Positions 37,152 to 46,071 are shown, counted from the first letter of the stretch. The stretch is DNA of 64,000 nt from Rhodoferax sp. (GCF_030653815.1 NZ_JAURYQ010000036.1:186001-250000), one strand, 5' to 3'. The notes: generated by a model from the letters alone, not told the origin. Numbers and translations: made by a program.

Positions 37152-37844
37152 TCAGGGCTTGGCCAGTGCCCCCCACAGTTGCACCAGGCGGGCGTCGCGG
37201 CCGCAACCCGCGCGGTAAAAGTCGTAGCGTTTCGGGTTGACCTGGTGGTAGTTCTGGTGCTCGGCTTCGGCCGGGTAAAAGTCATCGGCCATCCGCAATT
37301 GCGTGACGATGGGCTCGGGAAAGGGTTTGGTTTTTTCCAGCTCGGCCAAGGACGCCTGGGCTGTCTGGAGCTGCTCGGCACTGGTGGCAAAAATCACCGT
37401 CCGGTAGGGCGTGCCAATGTCGCAAAACTGGCGGTCCTTGACCGTCGGGTCAATGGTGCGCCAGAAGTAGTCCACCAGTTGCCGGTAGCTTACCTGGCTC
37501 GGGTCGAAAATCACCTGGACCGCCTCGGCATGGCCCGTGGTGTGGCTGGAAACCTCGGCATATGTCGGCTTGGCCGTCTTGCCGCCGGTGTAGCCCGAGG
37601 TGGTGGCCAGCACGCCCGGCACCTTGTCGAAGTCGGCCTCGGTGCACCAGAAGCAACCTCCGGCAAACACCGCCACCTCGCTACCCGCTGGCAAGGGGGC
37701 GGTAGCCGCCGCACCTGCAGGCTCTGGTGCCTGGCGCGGCGTGGCCAGCACCCACCAGCCGATCAGGATTACGATGAGTGCCATTGCCAGCCAGAAGGCG
37801 CGCTGGGTGGATTTGGATTTTGGTGTGGTGGGTGTCGTGTTCAT
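37152..37844 (-). CDS. msrA: Peptide methionine-S-oxide reductase MsrA, membrane-anchored
   Basis: The 230-residue protein has the MsrA signature AVFAGGCFWCTEADFDKVPGV with the catalytic first Cys, then GYTGGKTAKPTY and HTTGHAEAVQV. The C-terminal YDFYRAGCGRDA may supply the resolving Cys. Residues about 17-34 form a single hydrophobic helix after a basic N-terminus. The catalytic domain is therefore most likely held at the periplasmic face, unlike the usual soluble cytosolic MsrA. Confidence 0.94.
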   Translation of the reverse strand: MNTTPTTPKSKSTQRAFWLAMALIVILIGWWVLATPRQAPEPAGAAATAPLPAGSEVAVFAGGCFWCTEADFDKVPGVLATTSGYTGGKTAKPTYAEVSSHTTGHAEAVQVIFDPSQVSYRQLVDYFWRTIDPTVKDRQFCDIGTPYRTVIFATSAEQLQTAQASLAELEKTKPFPEPIVTQLRMADDFYPAEAEHQNYHQVNPKRYDFYRAGCGRDARLVQLWGALAKP

Positions 37845-37937
37845 GCCGCATGATAAGAAAGTGGCAAAGACCAGCGCAGCACACGGGATACGGCGGCGTG
37901 TCCATCAAACGCCGAAATCTGTGACAGACTTGAGCCC

Positions 37938-38633
37938 ATGAATTCATTCCCTGAAGGTTTCCGCGCCTTGGTCATCGGCGCCAGTGGGGGCCTTGGCCAG
38001 GCCTTTGTGCAGCTGCTGCAAGCCAACCCGCGCTGCGCTGAGGTGCTTGGCGTGCACCGCCGCTCCAGGCCCCGCATTGACTTTGACGACGAGTCCAGCG
38101 TGGCGGACGCTGCACAAGCGCTGACGACCGGTGGCAAATTTCACCTGATCATCAACGCCGCCGGCCTGTTGCACAACGCCGACTTCATGCCCGAGAAAAA
38201 GCTGGCCGACCTGAGTTACGCGCAGCTCGAAGTCACCTTTCGCGCCAACACCTTCGGTCCGGCGCTGGTGCTGCGCCACTTCAGCCCGTTGCTCGATGGC
38301 GAGCGCGGGGTGCTGGCCGTTGTTTCGGCCAAGGTGGGCAGCATCGAAGACAACCGCCTGGGCGGCTGGTACAGCTACCGGGCGTCCAAGGCAGCACTCA
38401 ACATGCTGCTGAAAACTGCCGCCATCGAACTCAAGCGCAGCAAGCCCAAGGCAGTGCTGGTCAGCCTGCACCCGGGTACGGTCTATACCGGGCTGTCCAA
38501 ACCCTTCAAGGGTGAACAGATCGGCCGCCCGGCCTTGCTCGCCGCGCAAGAAATGCTGACGGTGCTGGACGGATTGACCGCTGCTGACACGGGTTCGTTT
38601 GTGACCTACAACGGCGAACGTCTGCCCTGGTAA
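37938..38633 (+). CDS. Short-chain dehydrogenase/reductase (C-factor/CsgA-like)
   Basis: The 231-residue SDR has the nucleotide motif IGASGGLG (about 14-21), the NAAG motif, active-site Ser in VVSAKVGS, and an intact YRASK (Tyr and Lys). The short N-terminus and SLHPGTVYTGLSKPF ending are typical of the CsgA/C-signal subgroup. The substrate is unknown. It is divergent from msrA. Confidence 0.87.
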   Translation: MNSFPEGFRALVIGASGGLGQAFVQLLQANPRCAEVLGVHRRSRPRIDFDDESSVADAAQALTTGGKFHLIINAAGLLHNADFMPEKKLADLSYAQLEVTFRANTFGPALVLRHFSPLLDGERGVLAVVSAKVGSIEDNRLGGWYSYRASKAALNMLLKTAAIELKRSKPKAVLVSLHPGTVYTGLSKPFKGEQIGRPALLAAQEMLTVLDGLTAADTGSFVTYNGERLPW

Positions 38634-38674
38634 GGGTGACCTGCGCCGTCGCGTGATCACTGTTGGCCAGTGCG

Positions 38675-39268
38675 CTAGTTGCGCATCATTCGCGCCAGAT
38701 CGGCATTCAAGCGGGCCAGTTCATCGCGCAGTTGACGGCGTTCTTGCGGGGTCACGACACCGTCGCGCTTGTAGGCGGCTTCGTGGCGGGCAATGGCGCG
38801 CTCGCGGTTGTGCAGCCTGCGCGCTTCGCGCTGGTTGAGGCGACCAGACCGCACGCCTTCATCAATACGTGCGCTGATGTTGAGCTGACGGTTGTCAATG
38901 CCGGGGGTTGTGTTGGCGGAGTTGCCCGGTGGCTGAACATAGTCGTTGTTCATCATCAAACGTTCCACTTCGTTGCCAAGCCGATCCACGTCAACGCGCA
39001 ACTGCTGGCGCTCTTGCGGTGTGGTCGTGCCATTGGCTTTGAAGCGGCTCTCGCGCAGGTCAATCTCGCGGTCACGGCGCAGCAACTCCCTGGCCTCGGA
39101 GGGCGTGATGTGACCGGATGCCATGCCTTGCTGAATGCGGGCGCTGATGGCCTGCTGCGCGCGGTCAATGGCCGGCGTACTGGTGCCTTGCGCCATGACC
39201 GGGGCCAGCCCCAGGCCCAAAAACAGGGCAGAGGCCAACAGCGATGTGGTAACGAATTTTGATTTCAT
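38675..39268 (-). CDS. Secreted protein made of two 90-residue repeats
   Basis: The 197-residue protein has a signal peptide (about 1-26, cleaved near VMAQ). Two homologous units lie at about residues 34-106 and 124-196 in exact 90-residue register: ISARI 41/131, SEAR and REAR 57/147, TPQER 83/173. Each unit is charged, helical and free of Cys. The TPQER-xxLR-x-(D/E)-x-x-x-L pattern suggests helix-hairpin units. The family is unknown to me. The ATG at 39268 is chosen as the start of the signal peptide. Confidence 0.72.
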   Translation of the reverse strand: MKSKFVTTSLLASALFLGLGLAPVMAQGTSTPAIDRAQQAISARIQQGMASGHITPSEARELLRRDREIDLRESRFKANGTTTPQERQQLRVDVDRLGNEVERLMMNNDYVQPPGNSANTTPGIDNRQLNISARIDEGVRSGRLNQREARRLHNRERAIARHEAAYKRDGVVTPQERRQLRDELARLNADLARMMRN

Positions 39269-39422
39269 GGTGTTCCTTCGATGGGGGAATGGTTGAACCG
39301 GCGATGGCCAGCTATGGGCTGGCATCGACCCCATGCTTTTCAACATGTGTCCGGATACTATTCAGGAGCCATGAAGATGTCTGTGCGCGCCCGTACAGTT
39401 CAGGCGCCACGCCAATGCCACC

Positions 39423-39644
39423 TCAGGGCTGGCAGCGGCTGCCAATCTCAGTCAGTCTGATGGCGTCGACCGGGCATCTGGCGGCGCAGTCGCCGCAGCC
39501 GGTGCAGCGCGCAGGTTCTTGCAGCACCGAACGCTTTTTCCAGTCCTTGGTCTCGAACGCGATCAGGTGCAGTTCACACGCCGAAATGCAGCGGCCGCAG
39601 CCGGTGCAACGGGCCGGATCGATGTGGGCGATCTGTGTTGCCAT
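39423..39644 (-). CDS. Bacterial 2x[4Fe-4S] ferredoxin-like protein
   Basis: The 73-residue protein carries two cluster motifs, CTGCGRCISAC and CTGCGDCAARCP, separated by a longer than usual linker (HLIAFETKDWKKRSVLQEPAR). The first motif ends in CELH in place of CP. It could pass low-potential electrons, but no partner is adjacent. Confidence 0.88.
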   Translation of the reverse strand: MATQIAHIDPARCTGCGRCISACELHLIAFETKDWKKRSVLQEPARCTGCGDCAARCPVDAIRLTEIGSRCQP

Positions 39645-39697
39645 GGCCGAGAGTCAAGGGGGTGGACGAGACCGTCGTCGGCACGCTTGCTTGCCGT

Positions 39698-39979
39698 TCA
39701 GCCTTGCCGGCGCAGCTCGCGCAGCATGAACAGGTACAGCCCTTCCACCTTGTCGCGCGCCCAGGGTGTTTTGCGCAGGAACTTCAGGCTGGACGCCACG
39801 CTGGGCTCATGCGTGAAACAGCGCACCGGAATACGTTCGCCCAGGCCGGACCAGCCGTAGTGGGCGCTCAAGGCGGTCACCATGGCTTCCAGTGTGATGC
39901 CGTGCAAAGGGTTGCGGGCTTGCGGTGCGGCTGGCGTCCGGGATTTTTCGTCTGCGGGTTCGGCGGGTGAGGTGCTCAT
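39698..39979 (-). CDS. VF530 (DUF2132) family DNA-binding-like protein
   Basis: The 93-residue protein has an unstructured Pro/Ala-rich leader and the VF530 core: NPLHGITLEAMVTALSAHYGWSGLGERIPVRCFTHEPSVASSLKFLRKTPWARDKVEGLYL. Members have a fold resembling a DNA-binding domain, but the function is unproven. The ATG at 39979 gives the family length. Confidence 0.87.
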   Translation of the reverse strand: MSTSPAEPADEKSRTPAAPQARNPLHGITLEAMVTALSAHYGWSGLGERIPVRCFTHEPSVASSLKFLRKTPWARDKVEGLYLFMLRELRRQG

Positions 39980-40002
39980 GCCCCGATTTTCGCACTGGTG
40001 AC

Positions 40003-41565
40003 CTATTTCTTTCCGTCTGAGCTGCCCCGTTTGACTTTTTTGTCCTTGGCCGGTTTGTCGGTGCTGGCCTCGTCCGATGGCGTTGGCTGTTGCAAGGCCG
40101 CCTCCAGACGCTCGCACAGGGTGCGCAAAATCTTGACCCGGGCGTAATTCTTGTCATTGGCCTCGACCAGCGTCCAGGGGGCCTCGCCGGTGCTGGTGCG
40201 CTCCACCATGTCGCAAATGGCTTGCTGGTAGTCGTGCCATTTTTCGCGGTTGCGCCAGTCTTCCTGGGTGATCTTGAAACGCTTGAACTCAACCTGTTCC
40301 CGCTCCTTGAAGCGTTGGAGCTGCTCGGCCTGGCTGATCTGCAGCCAGAATTTGACCACGATGACGCCGGCCTCGATCAGCTCGTGCTCGAAGTCGTTGA
40401 TTTCGCTGTAGCCGCGCAGCCAGTCAGCCTCGGTGCAAAAGCCTTCCACCCGTGCCACCAGCACCCGGCCATACCAGGTGCGGTCAAAAATGGCGACATG
40501 GCCGTGGCGCGGCAGGTGGCGCCAAAAGCGCCACAGGTGGGGTTGGGCCTTTTCTTCATCGCTGGGGGCTGCCACCGGCGTCACCTGGTACTGGCGCGCA
40601 TCCAGCGCGGCTGTCACCCGCCGGATGGCGCCGCCTTTGCCCGCGGCATCGGCGCCTTCGAAAGCGCACACCAGCGAGCGGTGCTTGAAGCGCTCGTCAC
40701 GCACCAGCTCCGACAGGCGTCCCTGCCATTTGGCCAGCTCGTCCTTGTAGGGCTTGTCAGCCAGCTTCAGCGCCAAGTCCAGCTCGGACAACACGTTGCG
40801 GCCGTCCAGGTCGACCCGCACCATGGGTGCCATGGGCGTGCGCGGCGCCACCGTGGCCGCGAGCTTGCTTTGCATCGCTTTGAGCAAGACCTGGCCCACC
40901 GTCAGGTCGCGGTAGCGGTCGTCAGACGCCTCCAGCACCACCCAGGGCGCCGCAGCAGTGTTGGTGATGCGCAATAAGTGGCGCGCGGCGTCCTGCAACT
41001 GGTCGTAGGTTTTCAAGCGGTCCCAGTTCCATTGCGTGACGCGCCAGGCGGTACGCGGGTCGCTGGAAAGGGCCTTGAGGCGTTGTTTTTGGCCGTCCTT
41101 GGTCAGGTGAAACCAGAACTTGAGCACCAGCGCGCCTTCGTTGACCAGCATCTCCTCAAAGCGGTTGATCTGCTGGGCACGGGCATCGAGCTCCTTGACT
41201 GAAATGGCACCTTCGATACGCTCGCGAATCGGGTCGGAGTACCAGGAGCCGGCAAACATGCCGACCCGGCCCTTGGGTGGCAAACTGCGCCAAAAACGCC
41301 ACATCGGCGGGCGCTCGCGCTCTTCGTCGCTGGGCTGGGAAAACGCCATCGTCGAGATGAAACGCGGGTCCATCCACTCATAGAGCGCATTGATGGTCTC
41401 ACCCTTGCCCGCGCCGTCCTGGCCGCTGATGAGCACCACCACCGGTGTCTTGTGCTGCTCGAACAAATCAACCTGTGCCGCCAGCAGGGCGGCGCGCAAA
41501 GCGGGGACGGCTTCACGGTAGGCGGCCTTGCCGAGCTTATGGCCAATTTCGGCAGATTGAAACAT
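40003..41565 (-). CDS. pap: Polyphosphate:AMP phosphotransferase (two PPK2 domains)
   Basis: The 520-residue protein holds two PPK2 domains. The first has Walker A GQDGAGKGETINALYEWMDPR (about 45-65), and the second has FEGADAAGKGGAIRRVTAALD (about 302-322). Each has a lid/Walker B region (WYSDPIRERIEG; DRTWYGRVLVARVEG). Two-domain PPK2 enzymes transfer phosphate from polyphosphate to AMP, making ADP. This recovers energy charge during starvation. Confidence 0.93.
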   Translation of the reverse strand: MFQSAEIGHKLGKAAYREAVPALRAALLAAQVDLFEQHKTPVVVLISGQDGAGKGETINALYEWMDPRFISTMAFSQPSDEERERPPMWRFWRSLPPKGRVGMFAGSWYSDPIRERIEGAISVKELDARAQQINRFEEMLVNEGALVLKFWFHLTKDGQKQRLKALSSDPRTAWRVTQWNWDRLKTYDQLQDAARHLLRITNTAAAPWVVLEASDDRYRDLTVGQVLLKAMQSKLAATVAPRTPMAPMVRVDLDGRNVLSELDLALKLADKPYKDELAKWQGRLSELVRDERFKHRSLVCAFEGADAAGKGGAIRRVTAALDARQYQVTPVAAPSDEEKAQPHLWRFWRHLPRHGHVAIFDRTWYGRVLVARVEGFCTEADWLRGYSEINDFEHELIEAGVIVVKFWLQISQAEQLQRFKEREQVEFKRFKITQEDWRNREKWHDYQQAICDMVERTSTGEAPWTLVEANDKNYARVKILRTLCERLEAALQQPTPSDEASTDKPAKDKKVKRGSSDGKK

Positions 41566-41673
41566 CGGGTGCTTTCAGGGAGTCGTTAAACAGCGGGTGG
41601 TGTTGACCTTGGCCACGATACAGGCACGGCAGCAAATTGCGCCACTTGTCGGCACTATATTTTTGACACAACG

Positions 41674-41695
41674 CAAAAAATCAGGGTTTTCCCTG
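41674..41695 (-). terminator. Small terminator-like hairpin upstream of the polyphosphate enzyme
   Basis: On the minus strand CAGGG-AAAA-CCCTG is followed by A and six T residues. It lies 109 bp before the phosphotransferase start, in its own direction. It might block read-through or act as a leader hairpin. The stem is only 5 bp. Confidence 0.35.
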
Positions 41696-41766
41696 TGTGA
41701 AGTGACCCATTTAGCCCGGCCTGGCGGCGTCAAGGGGCATTTGAATCCGTTACAGTTCCTTCTCTT

Positions 41767-42336
41767 ATGACGACCCTGCGCCCATCCCTTGAAGTTGCCG
41801 TGATCATGCAACGCGTGGCCAACACCGGCCCGGCTGCCCGCTGGCAAGCCTGGCGTTGGCAGTTGGCCGACGTCGTGATGAACGAGGCTGGTTTTGGCAC
41901 CGAGCCGCGCCTGTTGTACCAGAATGACACCGAGCAACGCTGGTTGCATGGTGGTTTCAAGGTGGAGTTGTTCAGCGACGATGGCGAAGGTTATTACCTG
42001 AATACCAGTACCGACGTGCCGAGCTGGTTTGTCTTGTGGCGCATGGAAGACGAGCCCAGTGTGGCCGCCGAGCCCATTCCGAGGCCGCTGGTGGTGAGCC
42101 TGAGCTACTACGACGCGGGCCGCTGGCTGGACGCACAGGAAACCGTGGAGCAGGTGCCTGCGCCCGCGCCGGTGGTGGCCTGGCTGCAGGCTTTTGTCGA
42201 CGAGCACCATGTGGTCGAGCCCAAGCGGCGCAAGCGGCCCGAGAGTTTCAAGTCGCTCACCGATCGCTTTGGCAATCCGGCCTCGATCAGCACTGACAAA
42301 AGCTTTGGCAACGGCCGGGGCGGTGGCCGTGGCTGA
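41767..42336 (+). CDS. DUF3305 protein, formate dehydrogenase accessory cluster
   Basis: The 189-residue soluble protein matches DUF3305 (core VAVIMQRVANTGPAARWQAWRWQLADV, WRMEDEP...PLVVSLSYYDAGRWLDAQETVEQVP). In betaproteobacteria it heads the accessory genes of Mo/W formate dehydrogenases, but its biochemical role is unknown. The C-terminus is basic and Gly-rich. It overlaps the DUF3306 gene by eight bases. Confidence 0.83.
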   Translation: MTTLRPSLEVAVIMQRVANTGPAARWQAWRWQLADVVMNEAGFGTEPRLLYQNDTEQRWLHGGFKVELFSDDGEGYYLNTSTDVPSWFVLWRMEDEPSVAAEPIPRPLVVSLSYYDAGRWLDAQETVEQVPAPAPVVAWLQAFVDEHHVVEPKRRKRPESFKSLTDRFGNPASISTDKSFGNGRGGGRG

Positions 42337-42958
42337 CGGTTTTCTGGGCCGCTGGTCGCAGCGCAAGCAGGCGCTGCGCGAGGGCAGGGTGGTGGACGAG
42401 CCCGTCGCGCCCAAGCCCGCCGGGCACACTGAACCCGCTGCGCCTGCCGTTCCTGCAAGCGCGCCGCCGGCCCCCGAAAGCAAGCCGCCCGAAGCCGTTG
42501 CAAAAGCACCGGCCCCGACCCTGGCCGACGTCCAGGCGCTGCAGGCCGACAGCAGCTTTGCCCCCTTTGTGGCACGCGATGTGGCCCCCGAAGTGCGCAA
42601 CGCCGCCATGAAAAAGCTCTTCACCGATCCCCACTACAACGTGATGGACGGGCTTGACATCTACATTGACGACTACAGCTTGCCCAGCCCCTTGCCTGCT
42701 TCCATGCTGCGGCAGATGGCGAGCGCCAAGTTTCTCAAGCTGTTTGACGAAGAGGAGCAGGCGCCGGCAGATCAGGCGGCCACCCCCGTAATTTCTGAAT
42801 CCGCTGTGGCGGTATCGGATTCCAACCCAGACCCACACCATGACCACACTGATTTGCGACTGCAACCAGACCCTGCCGCTCGACCCGCGGGCCCTGAGCG
42901 CGAGCCTGAACGAGCCCTTGACCCTGCATTCGAGCCTGTGCCGCCGCCAAGCCGCTGA
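42329..42958 (+). CDS. DUF3306 protein, formate dehydrogenase accessory cluster
   Basis: Starting at GTG 42329, the protein has 209 residues and opens (V)ADGFLGRWSQRKQALREG, the DUF3306 hallmark. A Pro/Ala-rich stretch follows, then the conserved FVARDVAPEVRNAAMKKLFTDPHYNVMDGLDIYIDDY core. The last 40 residues (His/Asp/Pro/Arg-rich) lie in a 119-base overlap with the next gene in another frame. This tail is probably unconstrained. The function is unknown. Confidence 0.8.
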   Translation: MADGFLGRWSQRKQALREGRVVDEPVAPKPAGHTEPAAPAVPASAPPAPESKPPEAVAKAPAPTLADVQALQADSSFAPFVARDVAPEVRNAAMKKLFTDPHYNVMDGLDIYIDDYSLPSPLPASMLRQMASAKFLKLFDEEEQAPADQAATPVISESAVAVSDSNPDPHHDHTDLRLQPDPAARPAGPEREPERALDPAFEPVPPPSR

Positions 42959-44936
42959 GTTTTTGCAAGCGGCGGGCAGGGGTGACGCGCTGGTGGTGGC
43001 CTGCACCCAGGAAACAAAGCTGTTCAACGAGCTGGCCGATCAGGCCCACTTGAGCACCCCGATCAGGTTTGTCAACATCCGTGAAACCGGTGGCTGGAGC
43101 CGGGATGCGGCCAAGGCCAGCCCCAAGATAGCCGCCCTGCTGGCGCTTGCCCATTTGCCCGAACCTGACCCGGTGGCCACGGTCACTTACAAAAGTGCAG
43201 GCCGGGTGCTGGTCATTGGTGAATTGGGCGCGGCCGAGCAAGCAGCTACCTTGCTGGGTGACACACTTGATGTCACCCTGTTCACACAGGGTGCCGGCGA
43301 CCTGGATGCGGCCCAGGAACGGCGTTACCCGGTGCTTGGCGGCCAAATACAAACATTGACGGGCTGGCTCGGCGCGTTCGAGCTGATCTGGCAACAAGAC
43401 AACCCGATCGACCTCGACCTGTGCACGCGCTGCAATGCCTGCCTGGCCGCCTGCCCCGAAGACGCCATTGGTCTGGACTACCAGATTGACCTGCAGGCCT
43501 GTGATGCCAATCGCGCCTGTGTCAAGGCGTGCAAGGTGGCCGGTGCCATCGACTTCAACCGAACACCGCAAGAACACAGCGACAACTTTGACCTGGTGCT
43601 GGACCTGCGCGTCACTCCAGCGTTCAGCCAGCACGCCAAGCCGCAAGGCTACCTGCATTGGGACGGCCGCGACGTGCGCGCCCTGCTGGCCTGGCGAGAG
43701 CTGGTGGGCGAGTTTGAAAAGCCCAAGTTCTTCCACTACAAACAAAAACTCTGCGCCCACAGCCGCAATGACAAACTGGGCTGCACCGCCTGTATCGACG
43801 TCTGTTCGGCCAGCGCCATCAGCAGCGACTTCAAGCGCCAACAAATCAAGGTGAACCCCAACCTGTGCGTGGGCTGTGGCACCTGCAGCACGGTGTGCCC
43901 GACCGGCGCCATGGGTTTTTCCTACCCGCGTGCCAGCGACCAGGGCGTCAAGCTCAAAACGCTGCTGGCCACCTACCAGCGCGGCGGTGGCAAGGACGCG
44001 GCGCTGCTGCTGCACAGCCAGGGCAAGGGCGCTGCCTTGCTGGGCGACCTGGGCCGCGCCGCGCAACTCGAAAAGGGTCAAAAGGACGGCACCCATGGTG
44101 TGCCGGCGCGTGTGCTGCCGTTGGCGCTGTGGCACACCTCGTCGACCGGTCTGGACTTGTGGTTGACGGCCGTGGCCTATGGCGCCAGCCAGGTCTGGCT
44201 GCTTCTGACCGACGAGGAAGCGCCCCAGTATGCCGATGCGCTGCGCGAGCAGATGGCGGTGGCGCAAACCATTTTGACCGGGCTGGGTTATGCGGGCGAA
44301 CACTTCAAGCTGTTGCAAGTGCGCGACGCGCGTGACCTCGCTGCGCTTGACCGCGACTTGCAGGCAGCGCCCGCGCAAGTCCCGGCGCGCCATGCCAGCT
44401 TTGCCGTGCAAGCCGACAAACGCGCCACGCTGGAACTGGCGCTGGATCACCTCATCAGCCACGCGCCCAAGCCCAGCCCCGTGCCCATTGCCTTGCCCGC
44501 CAGCGGCTCGCCCTTGGGCGGTCTGGCCATCAACAAGGACACTTGCACGATGTGCCTGAGCTGTGTCAACGCCTGTCCGGCCAGTGCCCTGGCCGACAAT
44601 GCGCAGGCGCCGCAACTGCGCTTCATTGAGAAGAATTGCGTGCAGTGCGGCCTGTGTGTGGCCACCTGTCCTGAAAAAGCCTTGTCTCTGGTGCCGCAGC
44701 TTAATCTGGCTCCCCAACGCAAGGAACATGTGGTGCTCAACGAGATGCAGCCCTACGCCTGCGTGCGTTGCGGCAAGCCCTTCGGCACGCTCAAGGCGAT
44801 CGAGGGCATGCTGGGCAAACTGGCTGGCCACAGCATGTTCCAGGGTGCGGCGCTGGAGCGCCTGAAAATGTGCGGCGACTGCCGCGTCATCGACATCTAC
44901 TCTGCCGACAACGAAATCAAAATCACGGACCTCTAA
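42840..44936 (+). CDS. Poly-[4Fe-4S] ferredoxin protein of the formate dehydrogenase cluster
   Basis: The 698-residue protein contains at least five cysteine clusters: CTRCNACLAACP (about residue 196), CTACIDVCSAS, CVGCGTCSTVCP, CTMCLSCVNACP and CVQCGLCVATCP. A C-terminal CVRCGK...CGDCR pair looks like a metal ribbon. It resembles the large iron-sulfur protein regularly placed between DUF3306 and TorD-like genes near formate dehydrogenases, perhaps supplying electrons or clusters during cofactor insertion. Its start overlaps DUF3306 by 119 bases; ATG 42840 gives the family-like N-terminus. Confidence 0.87.
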   Translation: MTTLICDCNQTLPLDPRALSASLNEPLTLHSSLCRRQAAEFLQAAGRGDALVVACTQETKLFNELADQAHLSTPIRFVNIRETGGWSRDAAKASPKIAALLALAHLPEPDPVATVTYKSAGRVLVIGELGAAEQAATLLGDTLDVTLFTQGAGDLDAAQERRYPVLGGQIQTLTGWLGAFELIWQQDNPIDLDLCTRCNACLAACPEDAIGLDYQIDLQACDANRACVKACKVAGAIDFNRTPQEHSDNFDLVLDLRVTPAFSQHAKPQGYLHWDGRDVRALLAWRELVGEFEKPKFFHYKQKLCAHSRNDKLGCTACIDVCSASAISSDFKRQQIKVNPNLCVGCGTCSTVCPTGAMGFSYPRASDQGVKLKTLLATYQRGGGKDAALLLHSQGKGAALLGDLGRAAQLEKGQKDGTHGVPARVLPLALWHTSSTGLDLWLTAVAYGASQVWLLLTDEEAPQYADALREQMAVAQTILTGLGYAGEHFKLLQVRDARDLAALDRDLQAAPAQVPARHASFAVQADKRATLELALDHLISHAPKPSPVPIALPASGSPLGGLAINKDTCTMCLSCVNACPASALADNAQAPQLRFIEKNCVQCGLCVATCPEKALSLVPQLNLAPQRKEHVVLNEMQPYACVRCGKPFGTLKAIEGMLGKLAGHSMFQGAALERLKMCGDCRVIDIYSADNEIKITDL

Positions 44937-44938
44937 TC

Positions 44939-45562
44939 ATGATGCCTTTGCCCGACACCGCCACGAGCAGCGCGCTCGACGAAGAAACCGCCCGTGCCGA
45001 GTTGTATGGCGTGCTGGCCCAGCTTTTTTATGCGCCGCCCACGGCTGAGCTGCTGGCCAAGCTGCGTGTGGCCGCCACCGAGGCGCCGGCTGCCGGTGGC
45101 TTTCTGGAGGAGCCCTGGCGCGCGCTGGTGGGCGCGGCGCGTGCGCTCAGCGACGACGCCATTGCCGATGAATACAACGCGCTGTTCGGCGGTGTTGGCA
45201 AGCCCGAGGTTTACCTTTACGGCTCGCACTACCTGAGTGGTTTCCTCAACGAAAAGCCGCTGGCGCGGCTGCGCAATGAACTTGCCAGCCTGGGCCTGGC
45301 GCGTGATGAGGCCATGTCCGACACCGAAGACCACATTGCTTACCTGTGCGAAGTGATGCGTTACCTGATTGCCGGTGATGACGTGGCGGTGGCCAACCTG
45401 GCGCGTCAGCAAAGCTTTTTTGCCGAGCACCTGCAGCCCTGGTCGGCAGCCCTGTGTGATGCCATTGCCCAACATCCCAAGGCGCGTTTTTATGCTGCGG
45501 TAGCCGAGCTGACCCGCGCTTTTGTGTCGGTGGAAGCGCAAGGCTTCGACATGCTGGACTGA
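44939..45562 (+). CDS. TorD/DmsD-type molybdoenzyme chaperone
   Basis: The 207-residue all-helical protein has the TorD-family features RAELYGVLAQLFYAPP near the start, ADEYNALFGGVGKPEVYLYGSHYLSGFLNEKPLARLR, and DTEDHIAYLCEVMRYLI. Such chaperones hold the Tat-exported molybdoenzyme subunit until cofactor loading. The start lies two bases after the polyferredoxin stop. The client formate dehydrogenase is not next to it. Confidence 0.87.
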   Translation: MMPLPDTATSSALDEETARAELYGVLAQLFYAPPTAELLAKLRVAATEAPAAGGFLEEPWRALVGAARALSDDAIADEYNALFGGVGKPEVYLYGSHYLSGFLNEKPLARLRNELASLGLARDEAMSDTEDHIAYLCEVMRYLIAGDDVAVANLARQQSFFAEHLQPWSAALCDAIAQHPKARFYAAVAELTRAFVSVEAQGFDMLD

Positions 45563-45606
45563 TCTTTGGCCCGGATGCCAATCCGGAATGGTTTTTCGGC
45601 GCGGCC

Positions 45607-46071
45607 TCAAGGCGTGTTCAAGTCGTCCACGGTCCACCAGGTCACATCGTCAATGCTGCGCACCACCTGGTAGGTGTCAACCGCTACAGCCACCAGCACA
45701 CAGTCAGGCGAGTCCAAGAAAGAGGCCAGGTCGGGGTGCCGCTGCAGATGCGCCCGCAGCGCCGCAGGGTGCTGTTCAGTGGAGATGTCTCGCGCCTGCC
45801 CCACGGCGGTCACCACAAAGCCCTCCTGCGCGCCACCGCGGCTGGCCTTGCAGCCGTCCACCAGCACCGATACCCTGCAGTTTTGCATCAGGTTGCGGTA
45901 TTTCTGCGTGTCGCGGTAGGTGGCAAACACCAGCTGACGCCAGCCCTGGAAGGGTGTTACCGCGACCAGGCTGGCATGCGGCTGGCCTGCGCTTTCGGTG
46001 GCCAGAATGGCAAAACCCATGCTGTCAAGGAGTTGCTGAATGGTGTGTTTGCTGGTGGCAGGGTCGTGCAT
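45607..46071 (-). CDS. Pyridoxamine 5'-phosphate oxidase-like flavin protein
   Basis: The 154-residue single-domain protein has the split-barrel FMN fold signature: FAILATESAGQPHASLVAVTPFQGWRQLVFATYRDTQKYRNLMQNCRVSVLVDG. It resembles HugZ-like or general stress PPOX proteins, and the substrate is not known. The ATG at 46071 gives the normal N-terminus. The upstream extension (to 46128) overlaps no other gene but lacks family sequence. Confidence 0.82.
   Translation of the reverse strand: MHDPATSKHTIQQLLDSMGFAILATESAGQPHASLVAVTPFQGWRQLVFATYRDTQKYRNLMQNCRVSVLVDGCKASRGGAQEGFVVTAVGQARDISTEQHPAALRAHLQRHPDLASFLDSPDCVLVAVAVDTYQVVRSIDDVTWWTVDDLNTP

Noticed and set aside
42735..44831. 698-codon open frame on the minus strand
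   Set aside because: It is antisense to the polyferredoxin gene, whose repeated CxxCxxCxxxC motifs are decisive.
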